A DNA stretch of 64,000 nucleotides from Xiphydria camelus (GCA_963678675.1 OY783191.1:19161111-19225110), one strand, 5' to 3'. Counted from the stretch's first letter, positions 22,061 to 33,210 are shown. Program-made: numbers and translations. Notes: a model not told the origin generated them from the letters alone.

Positions 22061-22862
22061 TTAAGGAGGTTCATCGGCTAATAAAGTTTCTATACATTTG
22101 CTTGAAATTTGGACCATATGTTATTAATAGTTCTATCTATACATTCATCAAATTATTAGAACCGTGCCCCCATACCAAAGTGGAGATATTCACTTTCAAA
22201 GTTGGGAGTTTTAACATGCAAGGTATAGGCAATACATAAGCTAGAGGGCCGTTTTAATTCATAGTAGCAGAAATATTGTCTATATTTTGTTAAAAAACTA
22301 ATATATGATGTATGATGATGTTAGGAATGATATATTACAAGATAGGAATACCCAGCCATACCGTTTTTACGTAATTGTAATTCAAAGTACTTAACTTGAC
22401 AGCATCGCTCTATGGAAAGGAGAGCAGCGATCTTCGCTTCTTTCAACGTGCGTTAGTATGAGTGTATACATGTAGGACGCAGGCTACCACCCTAGTGTTA
22501 GTATGTACAGTCTACGTTAAAAGTTGTAAAGTATGAAGAGGGGTGCGCTATAGGGAAAGAGTATAGAACAAGCGACTAAGCTTTTGGTTACGATTACAGC
22601 CCTTGAACGTCCTTAAGAGGCCGACATACCAGGCCCACTAGTTTCTCCTGCGGGGCAGCGGTGAGACGAGGTAATGTCAAAACGCTAGAAGGGGGTGGAG
22701 CTACGCGAGGTTAGCGATGTTGTCAAATGCATGCAGTGTGGACACGGTCCGGTCTTACGCCGGCCTCAGTGGCGAGAGCATGGCTCGCTCCCGTTTAGAC
22801 CGGGATACCGCGTCGCGCGCGCGTTCCAAGTGTCTCCGGGATTGGCGTACGTCATGTCACCA

Positions 22863-22935
22863 ATGCTTCGATAGCACAACGGTTAAGTTGCCGGGCTGGG
22901 GGTCTCGATGTCGCGGGTTCAATTCTTGTTGGGAT
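22863..22935 (+). other. tRNA-like segment (left arm)
   Basis: ATAGCACAACGGTTAAG (22871-22887) fits an A-box and GGGTTCAATTC (22915-22925) a B-box. Spacing is tRNA-like, but no clean acceptor stem is visible, so this is probably a tRNA-derived piece. Confidence 0.45.
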
Positions 22936-23469
22936 TTTTTTTTTATTAACTTTTTTCATTCGATTACAACCTTTTCTTGTTATAGAAAGTGGTTTACATT
23001 ATCGAATAAAATAAGAGTTTCAATTTTTTTCATAGTTTTACGTTATTTTCTTCCTCGTTGAGGTGAACCAATATTATTAGAAAGAACAGTTGGAAGCATC
23101 GTTGCATTTCTTATTCTTACATTTCGTCATGGGAATTTTTGGCTGCCGAAGATTTTATACACGATTTTTTGGATAATAATTGTCGAAAAAACATTTGAAG
23201 CACACCGTATTTTGACACCATGAACATTTGACGAATGGAACTTTGCCACACGCACATTTACACTTTAAAAGCGTTATGGGAAAGCAAATTTCATTGACAT
23301 TTTCGAAAAACGGCCTGGTTGGCAATAATATTGGTTCACCTCAACGAGGAAGAAAAAATAACGTAAAACTATAAAAACAATTGAAACTTTTATTTTATTC
23401 GATAATGTAAACCACTTTCTATAACAAGAAGGGATTGTATAATCGAATGAAAAAAGTTAATAAAAAAAA

Positions 23470-23545
23470 AACCCGACAAGACTTGAACCCGCGACATCGA
23501 GACTCCCAGCCCGGCAACTTAACCGTTGCGCTATCGAAGCATTGG
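23470..23545 (-). other. tRNA-like segment (right arm)
   Basis: Inverted copy of the left-arm module: ATAGCGCAACGGTTAAG then GGGTTCAAGTC on the minus strand. It reads as slightly closer to the tRNA consensus than the left copy. Confidence 0.45.
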
Positions 23546-24407
23546 TAACATTATGCACGCCAATCCCGAAGACACTTGGAACACGCGCGCGACGCTATTC
23601 CAAGAAGTTTTCAAGACAAAATCGATTTGACATCTGCCGGGGTCCCCTTGTGAGATACGCCCTTACGTGATAAGACCGACGATATTCTGCTATTCGTGGC
23701 GGAGACAAATCTGACAACCCCGCAGTCCGTACGTAGTGAAGACGCTAGATGGAAGCATTACTCGGCTGGTAAAAGTAGACGAGTAATAGGTTTGAAATAA
23801 AGGTTTTCTGCAATGGGCTTTCAGAAATCTTTCGTGCAAAAGGTGGTAGTACCTTGTACAAGGTTTATTTTAGGGTCCCATAGAAGAATTCATTTCAATA
23901 CTTTGATTGTTTCCGCGTTTACAACTTGCAAAATATAGGTATATTTGTGAGGTCGCCGATGGATTACAACAAAGAAATTTATTTATTTTTTTCTATAGGG
24001 CCCTAGATTTATGTTTTTTAAGTGTGGTGGCGAAAAGTACAAAAGGTTCTTATGCACCATGTTGGAATTATCGCTTTACAGCCGCGACAACTTTTCGGGC
24101 GTTTCCAGACGGGGTGTGTCGGCCTCTTAAGGGTTAAAAAGTAATCATCTGAATGCTGAAGATCTCTGGAGAACGAATGGTACTGGGATCGAAATATTCA
24201 GACTTACGATATCGCTACCGAGGTTTTTTCTTATAAATCTTGTCTTTAATAAAATGTTTTGATTTTTTATAGAATTTCATTTAAATAAATGGCATTCATG
24301 ACTTAAAATTACACAGTTTTTTTATATTGCGGACTCAGAGTCCGCAGCGAGCACTGGAAGGTTAAATAAGGTTTAAACAAAGCTTAACGTTGGTGGAACT
24401 GGCTCAC

Positions 24408-26889
24408 CGTTTTTTTACTTCTAATTTATAATAATCTTTCAGAAAAGTGCCTTCAACATGATTAATATTATTTGATTAACGGTTAATTTCGAAGTAAACA
24501 TTTAATCAATGGTGAAGAGAAATCGAATATAAATAATTTATACCGAAATATTCTCTGAATCGTTTCAAGGAAGTCTAAAAGGATAATAAAATGCTACAGT
24601 CGCCTTCGCGATACACTCGCTTGAGGATTGGTTATAGTCATTAGTCATGTTTTCCATTAATATTGCAGTACATATATAGGTGGATAGTTATTTTATATTA
24701 CTACGTACAACTCGTTAGGCATAGATCAATTTAAATTCCTCATTCATGGTTGACTTGTCATGAAGAACATTGCAACGTAAATCGATTCCAGTGAAACCTC
24801 AACTAGCTTTAAAGTACAAAACCTAGCAATGTCGCTTAGAGCTTGGAAATGAAGGAATCTCCATTTTATAGTCATCAGATAACACGCTAAATATATATAA
24901 CGTTCACGTGCAAAACTTTCATTCGTTTACTTCGGAGTCGCGCAGTGTTTTAAATTGGACTTTATATCACGATATGCGCGGAAGAAGAATAACCAAGCTA
25001 GACGAGATTGAGAAATTATATCTACATAAGAGAAAGTTTGGCGGAGTCCCACGGTGCTTCACATTTTCTAGAAAATATACAACATCGATGTTATATTGCA
25101 GAGAAACGGGTTGATAAACTGAGGGTTTGGGTTCTGAATATGTGCTTAGTTTGCTTCGTAAATTTTTATTTGAATTTTGAAGTATATAGTACTTTTTTTT
25201 TGTAAAAGGAAGGAGAACAATTAAACGAGAAAAATTTGTAACGCAATATATTATGTATGAACACAACGTTCAGAGCTTGGCATTTTATGATTAATGTAAA
25301 ATTATTAAAAACAGGCTCCATCGTAAGCAAAGATCGTTCAACGTCTTCTAAAACCACATATACCTAGACTGTCAATCGCATAACCATCTAGTTTCCATGA
25401 TACAAGCTGTACAATAGTTGAACTATTTGTGTTGCGAAAGCAGCATGGTTAAGCGGTAGCATATGTAGCGATTTCGAGCGTAATGAGCGTAAATATTAAC
25501 AGATGGCTGATATTAAATTGATGCTTAGCTACTCAGCGCATGAAGGCACTGTAGATACAATTTATTTATGTTTAGTCTGAATTCGACAGATTTAAGACAG
25601 TACAGAGTCTGCAGTGCCTTATATCTACCAATCCTGTCTACCGACGAATAAGTTTTCTCATTTGAATTTTAACATATAGGTACTTGCGACGAATCGATAT
25701 ATTCTCAGTTTATCTAATAATATGTCTACGTCTTTGCTTGTTTGGATTTAGACGAGAGGTGGAAAACTGTAAATCCGTCATCAGGTCTCGGGAATTTAGG
25801 ATTGAATTTGTACTTTTTAGGCGAGAAACATATTGCGCCAATTCTCTTCCCAAAATACACTCATATACATATACGCACGCCTACAAAAGTTTCAAGGTGT
25901 CTGAATGATACGAACGACGTAATTGGGGGAATAAAAGTAATACCTTTCCCATTTAGAAATTAGAGAGAATTTCTCATGACGTTGGACCGCTTCCGTTGTA
26001 CGATTTTCCTAAACCATTACATTCGATACAGTTCGTCATTACTAAACGAAAATCAGTTAGTTTAACAAATTCTAGAACTTGTTCGAGATTGTATGTATAG
26101 TAGATATTTTTATGATACATAGCAGTCAATCTCGTTAAAGTAAAGGTCTCCTTTCAGTTTTATTCAACGAAATGTACACGTATAACGTAACCATTGATAA
26201 GTGGTATCATTTTTTAATTTTTGGCCAGAACCTTCGAAGCTTATCGAAGTTTTCTAAAGCAACCGAAAGATTTATTCGTGGCCTGTTGTAAGCAACCGTG
26301 AAGAGAAGGTACTTTTATCATTAGCGGTTATGATGAAAAAGAAATGTATTCTATGTAACGTCATTATCGTCAAACTTAATGATACATTTAAGTTTATCAA
26401 TTCATATAAAAAGGAGATGAAAGTAAAAAGTTAATGGAGACATTCCGTGTTTAGGTTCTCTTCTTTATTGTATTCTTTGTCATCCAATGTATGTGTTTTA
26501 TTACTATTACTATTAATATTATTATTATCACTCTTATATTACGCCCAGAATAAGTATAAATACGACTGATCGATGTGTTATTAATTGTTATTCGTATTTT
26601 TCTTTAAATCCCGTAGAGAATGAATTAATTTTTATACTGCAGATGTGTATTTTGTGCTAGGAAGAATAACTATTTTCGCTCACGATAGTCAAGAAAGATC
26701 ATGGAGAAACAATTTTTTTTAAAAAAGATCTACATAGGAGCATTATACAATTTTTCATGAAGGCTTTTGATGTGTAAACATCTTTAGGCTCGCTTGGGAG
26801 TGATTTCATGGAAGTGGTGGGGGAAATGTTAACGACATTAGTGTGTGTCCGTGTGAGCTCGGTGCAGGATCTTGACATTTACCTTCGGC
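24408..26889. other. Long non-coding stretch, nothing recognised
   Basis: AT-rich with only short frames. A TATA-like run (about 24891-24900) is followed some 25 bases later by TCATTC, an arthropod initiator-like word, but the frames downstream (24908-25114, 25008-25205) show no domain, so I do not call a promoter. This is the least repeat-rich part of the window and could be native intergenic or intronic DNA. Confidence 0.4.
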
Positions 26890-27062
26890 CGGGTTTGGTC
26901 GGTATTTATACCGGTACAAGTCGAGTCGGTAATTACCTAGAGTCGGTATCAATTCGAGAGATCGGAGCGTCTAACCTCGAAATCGTGAATTTCAGAATAA
27001 CGGTGAGTGCTTTCCATTCTTCACAAAATCACCATTCCAATGTTAGACGCTTCTATCTCCAG
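26890..27062. repeat. Diverged relative of the 1-211 foldback
   Basis: Starts TTTGGTCGGTATTTATACCG, then shares AGTCGAGTCGGTA and GTCTAACCTCGAAAT with the element at the window start. The distal inverted arm (GTTAGACGCTTCTATCTCC) is more degraded. Confidence 0.6.
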
Positions 27063-27830
27063 AACATACATCTTTATACTGTTTTCATTGTATAACAACG
27101 GTTTCACTACGATTTCTAATAAAACTAGATACCAATTCGTGACTTCCATAGTTTAGTGGATATAATTGGTTTATGATAGCTAAAAAAATACGGTACATAA
27201 AACCCATATCAAGTTCCAACTTATCCTTCAAAGTATTAATAACTGGTGTATATGCAGGACAATTACACTTTACGTTGAAATCAACAAACGATTGACAGAA
27301 TAGTCTGTCCATTTGGTTACAGCAACCTCGCAATTACAACCGCCTCATGTCGTGCTGCATTCTTATGTTCCTCCTCACATTTCTTTTTGTCCATAGTTTC
27401 TCATGTATTCTGCTCTACTCTTCTTTTCAATTCCTGTACATTATTAATGACTATTTCATTTCACCAGTTCAAACTACAAATTACTACATAAATGATTGTC
27501 GTGTACAAATGAAATATGAATACACAACAACTACACTTCACCCTGTAGAATCTTTTCACACACTTCGATTTTTGGTTTTCATATTTTCCTTTCACCGATT
27601 ATACCCACATCACTTCCACGCTACATTTTCGTATACAAACATCGCGGCATTCCAAAATTAAAATTTCATTCCCATTCTTCCCAACTTGCGTCGAAAATTT
27701 CCCCTCACAAACTCAAGGTACTTTACGCGGAATTCATATAGGAATCTCGCGAAAAATGCTAGTGGAGGTACGGTAGGTGGGAAAAAACTAAAAACGAGTT
27801 AGTCATTCTAACTTGCAATAGATGTGTAAA
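27063..27830. other. Non-coding stretch with a MITE fragment
   Basis: No gene recognised. ACCCACATCACTTCCACGC near 27604-27622 is an isolated piece of the MITE found complete at 27832-28223; a second related piece (GATGTGTAAACATCT) lies near 26769. Confidence 0.4.
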
Positions 27831-27831
27831 C

Positions 27832-28223
27832 ATCTGGCAGAAGAATGTTGCGTGGAAGTGATGTGGGTGTATTCGGTTACAGACAATTATTAAAAAAATG
27901 ATCGTCTTTTTGTTCTAATAACTTTATTTAACCGAATCTACCCACATCACTTCCACGCAACATTGTTCTGCCAGATGTTAACACATCAATTTGATATCTC
28001 TTCCTTCCAACCATGTGAAATAGTATGTGATTGCAAGGAAGACATATCTAAATAATTGATGTGTTAAAATCTGGCAGAACAATGTTGCGTGGAAGTGATG
28101 TGGGTATATTTGTTTAAATAAAGTTATTAGAACAAAAAGACGATCATTTTTTAAATAATTGTCTGTAACCGAATACACCCGCATCACTTCCACGCAACAT
28201 TGTTCTGCCAGCTGTTTACACAT
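27832..28223. mobile_element. Two palindromic MITEs in inverted arrangement
   Basis: Unit A (27832-27986) and unit B (28059-28223) each start and end with ATGTGTAAACATCTGGCAGA-like inverted termini and an inner CACATCACTTCCACGCAACA arm. B is the reverse complement of A through the asymmetric centre, so the whole 390 bases form a larger palindrome about 28022. Non-coding. Confidence 0.75.
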
Positions 28224-28226
28224 TAT

Positions 28227-28599
28227 TGTTTCTATCAAAATTGACCCTATGGAGGTTAAAAGTGAATAGTTAATGCATTCTTTAAATAAGCTTCTGTTAA
28301 TGTGCATATTTAGGAAACTGACTGTTTTTCATTTTTATTCCAAATAATTAGGTATTTGTCTAGGATATTAATGACAGATATTACAAATGTCTCCTACATT
28401 GATACAGAGTAAGACATTTAAAGTATTACATAAAAAAATATTTGAGGAGAGAAAACTCATGATTTCGACGAGGAAATACAGGGTTAGGTACTACAAAAGA
28501 ATCATCGGGTTTAAAAATATATATTTCAGAAAGTATTACAGATATAATAGTAAATTACATGTCAATAGAAAGGGAAAATATTGAAGTTTAAAACGCTTG
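28227..28599. other. AT-rich stretch, nothing recognised
   Basis: A 65-codon frame (28387-28584) is lysine- and arginine-rich because of base composition. No motif. Confidence 0.35.
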
Positions 28600-28850
28600 C
28601 TTGCGAACGCCGCCTCACTGGCATAATAAGGTTCGCCGATATCTAAACGAGGAACTCCCTCACCGTTGGATTGGCCGATGTGCTGAACAAGATTTGATAT
28701 TGCTCTCGTGGCCTCCCAGGTCTTCCGACCTTACACCGTGCGATTTTTTTCTTTGGAGGTGCATTAAAGATAAGGTTTACGTACCATCATTGCCAACAAA
28801 ACTGGATGAACTCTGAGAATGCATTACGACTGCTGTTAACCCTCTAATGC
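28600..28850 (+). pseudogene. DDE transposase C-terminal fragment (mariner-like)
   Basis: The frame from 28601 reads TPPHWHNKVRRYLNEELPHR, then WIGR, WPPRSSDLTPCDFFLW and IKDKVYVP. The PPHW...W.PRS.DLTPCDFFLW series is the second and third acidic block of Tc1/mariner-like DDE transposases widely seen in insects. It is a fragment of about 70 codons: the N-terminal DNA-binding region and first aspartate are missing, and a stop follows LDEL. No flanking terminal repeats are visible. Confidence 0.7.
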
Positions 28851-29097
28851 ATACATTTTTTCGCTAGTTTGGGCTCAGGAGCTCTCATGTGATGCATATG
28901 AAGCATTTTCTTTGTTTGGAGCTCCTATTTGAGGAAAAAAAAATTGCACGCCTCTGGGCGGACCTGTACCAGAACAACACTCAAGTTAACGACAACAAAA
29001 TGAAATCAAAATCAATACAAATCATTTATGCCGCACAACATATGCAATACTCAACTATACCCAGATAGCAAAATGTAGTCACAATGCGCGCACTTTG

Positions 29098-29133
29098 AGT
29101 GCACGCGTGCGACTTCACGTCGCACGTGTGCGA
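29098..29133. repeat. Short perfect hairpin
   Basis: TGCACGCGTGCGACTT followed by the near-complement CGTCGCACGTGTGC. Could be the end of an older element; nothing else supports a function. Confidence 0.4.
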
Positions 29134-29147
29134 TGTATCTGGCCTTA

Positions 29148-29350
29148 AGCCCGGTCTAGACGCACCGTCTTGTCGTCCGTTTTGCCTGCAGGCAAGACGG
29201 AGCGCAAGACTATCCTTGTCGCACTTGCGAGAATCCGTCTTTTTGCTCCGTCTTCCGTCTTCAGTTTTCCTGTCCAGACGCTACGTCTTACCTGCACGCA
29301 AAAGACTGCGCAGGCAAAACCGTGGACAAGACGGTGCGTCTAGACGGGCT
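29148..29350. mobile_element. MITE with TTA duplication (AGCCCG ends)
   Basis: 203 bp. AGCCCGGTCTAGACGCACCG at the left returns inverted at the right with one base missing; TTA flanks both ends (29145-29147, 29351-29353). A PIF/Harbinger-type insertion by target size. Confidence 0.75.
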
Positions 29351-29676
29351 TTACATATGTGCGCGCATATGCACGTGGAGGCTCAGACCAACCGTTGCCG
29401 TCCTCGGGAGCAGATTCTCGTTCCGCGAGTCGACATTGTCTCATGTCGCTCGTCCTCTGTCGGGGCTCAGGCCGACTTTGCCTCTCGCCGCTCTCCCTTT
29501 GTCGGATCGCCGACAGAGGGCCTTTCCGAGAAGCCGCTTCCCGTTCCGCGAATCGACTTCGCCTCCTGCCGCTCTCCCTCCTTGCCATGGAGCCTCCCGC
29601 GCGATTCGCGCCCAGCTGTTGCGTGATTAGTCCGCTGAGCGTGGCGTGACGTCAGAGCGTCGGGCACGCCGCGAGC
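29351..29676. other. GC-rich non-coding stretch
   Basis: Several overlapping open frames on both strands (up to 175 codons) are a by-product of high GC and few stop codons. Arginine- and serine-rich, no domain. Repeated CGCGAGTCGAC/CGCGAATCGAC phrases occur. Confidence 0.4.
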
Positions 29677-29679
29677 TTA

Positions 29680-29875
29680 AGCCGCGTTGCCACGAGTCGA
29701 CTCAAGTCGAACGACCTGGCAGCTCGACCGCAGTCGACTCAAAATCTCTTTGCTATTAGTCGAATCGCATGAAGTCGCAAGACGAGCTACTTCGTTCGAT
29801 TCGACTAATAATAAAGAAAGACCACGGTCGAACCACCAAGTCGCTCGACCCGAGTCGACTCGTGGCAACGCGGCT
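29680..29875. mobile_element. MITE with TTA duplication (AGCCGCG ends)
   Basis: 196 bp. AGCCGCGTTGCCACGAGTCG returns inverted at 29856-29875; TTA at 29677-29679 and 29876-29878. Inner arms also pair (CTATTAGTCGAATCG against CGATTCGACTAATA). Confidence 0.78.
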
Positions 29876-29879
29876 TTAG

Positions 29880-30521
29880 CTTTAGTCTTTCGTCATTCTG
29901 TTCTGGGCACTCACGCGGTACAGTCGTTTTGCGCGAATAAAGGTTTATTCGCTAGGAGCCTTTGTTCCTTCTTTTCCTTTCCTTTCCTAGCATGGGGATG
30001 TTCCCCATCCCCATATGCATCGCATTTGTAGCCCACGCGTGCTACTTGAAAAAAATTTCGCGCATGCGTGGAAATGACGCGGGAAATTCAACATTTCGTT
30101 AGAAAATTAATATGGATTCTACGTAAATGTTTACAATAAATGACATAATTTATGAAAAGTATATGCCGTTAATCATTTATTTATTAATATAACATAATCT
30201 GCGTGATACACCATGAAATTATACATAAGCAATTACATATACATAGTTATACATGAAAAATTCACTGATTTTGAAAACATATTGCGCTTTTTGAATAATC
30301 AATCATTTTGAGAACTACGACCATTACAAATGTTTTGCAATTCATCGGAAAATCAAGATTTATATATAGGTACTTTTTTTTTAATTTTTCAGTAACTGTC
30401 AGATTTCTACTTGCATTTCACGAAAGCAAAAATAGCCTTGATTACTTTTGAAAGATTTACAAATATTACAACTATTGTAATCATACTAATTTTATGACTT
30501 TTAATATTTGAATTGATTCAT
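29880..30521. other. Non-coding stretch, nothing recognised
   Basis: GC-rich up to about 30090, then AT-rich. No gene or repeat pair recognised. Confidence 0.4.
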
Positions 30522-30525
30522 ATTG

Positions 30526-30932
30526 GGGCGATTCCATTAGCGCGGATGCAACATTTAGACTCATATAAAGTTCATTAACGATAAAATACAAATAATTTAT
30601 AATGAAATTAATCTTGGAAGAATTACATTTTAACATGTTCACTTTATATTTGTTACAAGAATTTTAATTTGATATTTATATAGTCAGGAGGAAGGTTCAA
30701 AGTGCTATCGCGGGTGCAACAAAAGTGGCCCTATCTGTTGCACCCGCGATAGCACTTTGAACCTTCCTCCTGACTATATAAATATCAAATTAAAATTCTT
30801 GTAAACGAATATAAAGTGAACATGTTAAAATGTAATTCTTCCAAGATTAATTTCATTATAAATGATTTTTATTTTATCATTAAGGAATTTTATATGAGTC
30901 TAAATGTTGCACCCGCGATAATGGAATCGCCC
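30526..30932. mobile_element. Near-perfect 407-bp palindromic element
   Basis: GGGCGATTCCATTA at 30526 and TAATGGAATCGCCC at 30919-30932; the arms of about 200 bases are inverted copies almost throughout, with a tiny loop near 30728-30734 (AAAGTGGCC). ATTG precedes and follows (30522-30525, 30933-30936), a 4-bp duplication. The motif TTGCACCCGCGATA occurs at the loop side and the ends. No coding content. Confidence 0.8.
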
Positions 30933-31120
30933 ATTGCGAGATAATTCTACAATGGTTACGCAGGTATTTCCGATTTGCAAAGAAGGCACTACTTAAAAAT
31001 TTTGATTAATTTACAATTGTTTCGAAATAAGAACAGTTTTCGAATTATCAATAATTACTTTGTCTAAAAAATGTTACGGAAACCGATTTCTGACCATTTA
31101 ACGTAACGCAGCAGCAAATA

Positions 31121-32410
31121 CTAGAGAGTTTTTGGACTGCTAAACTGCACGTCCTGGTTTTCGGTTATCGGTTATTGTGAGCATGCGCAGATTTATTCCC
31201 TTAACGTTAACACCATCTTGTTGAAATTAGTTTTTGATCCTGAAGAAGGCGTTACGTATAACGTAAGTGGGTGCTTTCCTTTTACTGACACAAGTCGACA
31301 CGAGTCGACTCGTGTCGCCGAAAGTGCTTTCCATTTAGTTTGTGTCGCCGTGAGTCGGCGACACGAGTCACCTCAAACAGACTCCGCTAGAGAGCTGAGT
31401 TCACTCTGAGTTTGAGTGTAAAAGGAGCGAAAGTTTGAACGAACGGGGCAAAGGAAAAATATATAATGGAAAGTTAATGCAAAGTCTAATTGAAGAAAAT
31501 GAATGTAGGTGAAAAATGTAATTATTTGCAGTAATCTGTAGATATTACAGATATTAGATCCTAGATTTTAGCTATTCATTCGTAAATACCAGGTCGATTG
31601 TACATGTCCGTACAGGTTAGCATCATTTTGTACACACATTCATCTGAAATGCTGAATGCGTGAAATAAATGAATAATCTTTCAAAAAGTGTAAGATTTTA
31701 CATATATACTTTAAAAATGTGTATTTTTTTAAGCGAGTCACATTTGAGGTTAGCATTATTTTGTATACACATTCATCTGAAATGCTGAATGCGTGAAATA
31801 AATAAATTTTACACTATTTACTTAAATTAATAATCTTTCCAAAAATGTAAGATTTTACATATATACTTAAAAAATGTATATTAATAATGAGTATTACCAT
31901 TATGTTTGAAAACGTTTTATACTTACGTTTTATACTGTAGCCAGTTCAAAGATTTTATGAATATACTTATGCTATAAGTATATTCATAAAACTGCTATAA
32001 ATGTGACTTGGCGGGTTTTGCATCTAGGTATACCCCTCCAGTCCTAAATTAGTATAGAAAATATTCGAATTTACCGCTCTACTAGCCTAGCGAGCGTTCC
32101 ATTACCCTTGTGGTGAGAGTCGACACTAATCGACACGAGTCGACACAAAAGTCGTTGGGAGTCGTGTAAATGGAAAGCACCCAATGTAGCGGACTACACT
32201 ATAAGGCGCGTTCGTATAGGCACGCCCGGCAGCGGCGACCCTCGGAGACGCGGCCGCTTTATTTCACTTACAACGCTTACAACTGTCATCGGTCGGGCAC
32301 GTGCCGCTTTCCTCTAGACCTCCAGACTCGGTCTTTCTTCTGACGCCATTGGTCCTTCTCCCTACTCCTTAGGCGCACTCTAGCGACAGTGCATTTCCGT
32401 TATCGCTTAT
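31121..32410. mobile_element. TA-flanked element, copy 2, interrupted
   Basis: GAGAGTTTTTGGACTGC start and interior shared with 4274-4994. It is split at AACGTAAGT by the 31269-32182 insertion and lacks the terminal 130 bases of copy 1 on the right, stopping after TTATCGCTTATT. Confidence 0.7.
31269..32182. mobile_element. Nested element with GGGTGCTTTCC termini
   Basis: GGGTGCTTTCC and GGAAAGCACCC mark the two ends; the next bases hold GTCGACACGAGTCGAC motifs at both sides. The site before insertion is seen in copy 1 (around 4416-4426), so boundaries are firm. The duplication is about 4 bp (AAGT, with one base lost on the right). Inside, a block of about 125 bases (CACATTCATCTGAAATGCTG...) is directly duplicated at about 31625 and 31755. 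Confidence 0.78.
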
Positions 32411-32839
32411 TGGCGGTTTACACTTCCAATGGTGGCACCACTGTTGTTATGTAAATGGCCGTCCTATTTGGGTTCATTTTGTAAACAACCGCACAGCTGT
32501 AGTCTGTTACCGGTGTTTGCGTTCTTTTCAAAATTTTTGTTATATTACGACACAACTACTATTATTAGAATATGCCGTATTTAAAATTAAAAACTATATT
32601 TCATTACGGGAAGTGTAACGCAGATTCGAGGAACTTCTGTGAAGGTGAAGAAGTGCTCCAAGCCAGCCGCCTGCAACTCTGCGTTTCGCATGGCCACACC
32701 GTTATCGCCAACCGCGTGGTAGCGCAGTGCCGCTGGCCCGGCTGAAAGCGGGCGAATGAGGTGTGAATGAAGGGACTTGAGTGCAATGAAGCATTATTCC
32801 ATTTTGTAATAAATATGTATTATATTGTGTATGAGTTGG
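32411..32839. other. Non-coding stretch before the LINE
   Basis: No gene recognised. The 3' end of the LOA element lies near its right border but lacks a clear poly(A) run or duplication. Confidence 0.35.
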
Positions 32840-32892
32840 CATTAACCGGGGCTCTAGTGAACCATTGTGCCCGGGCCCCAACTGGGGCAGTC

Positions 32893-33180
32893 CTAAATGT
32901 GACTACGGGGTATGCCAGCCTTCCTCGCAAAGCACAAAAGCTCGCCCACTCCGATGTCCTTGATACTGGCATCGTCGAAAGAGGGGGCTCCCAAGATAGA
33001 GTCCCTAAGGGCTGTCAACCTCTCGCAGTGCGCCAGTATATGAAGAGGAGTTTCCTCTTCATCTCCGCACCTGGGGCACAGGACCTCCGTATCGAGGCCC
33101 ATGTTCCCCATGTGCTTCATTGTGAGTCAATGTCCAGTGACAAGCCCCACGATCCACCGTAGCTGAGCCCTGTCCAGGTT
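32893..33180 (-). pseudogene. LOA C-terminal zinc motif
   Basis: CPRCGDEEETPLHILAHC is a C-x2-C...H-x4-C type zinc motif found at the C-terminus of LOA and I-clade ORF2 proteins; upstream WIVGLVTGH also fits. It is separated from the RNase H frame by a frameshift near 33200 and ends at TAG 32893. Function in the family: probably RNA or DNA binding during target-primed reverse transcription. Confidence 0.7.
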
Positions 33181-33210
33181 CAGCAACCTAGTGCCCAGCT
33201 TACTAGAGGG

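Larger units (their letters stand above)
22812..23606. repeat. Foldback with paired tRNA-like modules
   Basis: Arms 22812-23085 and 23336-23606 are inverted copies (CCTCGTTGAGGTGAACCAAT at the inner ends, GTTCCAAGTGTCTCCGGGAT-like outer ends). Each arm contains a tRNA-like segment. The spacer 23086-23335 has no recognised content. Confidence 0.75.
22617..24126. mobile_element. TTAA-flanked element, 1.5 kb
   Basis: GAGGCCGACATACC at the left and GGTGTGTCGGCCTC at the right, each abutting TTAA (22613-22616, 24127-24130). The interior carries a long foldback with tRNA-like modules (22812-23606). No transposase; likely a non-autonomous piggyBac-type element. Confidence 0.7.
20804..24407. mobile_element. 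Possible 3.6-kb Harbinger-like element
   Basis: GGGCCAGATTTACCAACGTT at 20804 and the complement of GAGCCAGTTCCACCAACGTT at the right (about 24387-24406) resemble each other and the Harbinger end near 43.34 kb. Target duplications are not clear and no transposase remains. The interior holds several other insertions, so this pairing is tentative. Confidence 0.3.

Noticed and set aside
24891..25114. Promoter and small gene after a TATATATA run
   Set aside because: Spacing to an initiator-like TCATTC is suggestive, but the downstream frame has no recognisable protein and the region is AT-rich.
29099..29649. Open frames up to 175 codons on both strands
   Set aside because: GC-rich sequence with few stops and overlapping frames in both directions; Arg/Ser-rich composition without motifs, partly inside a MITE.
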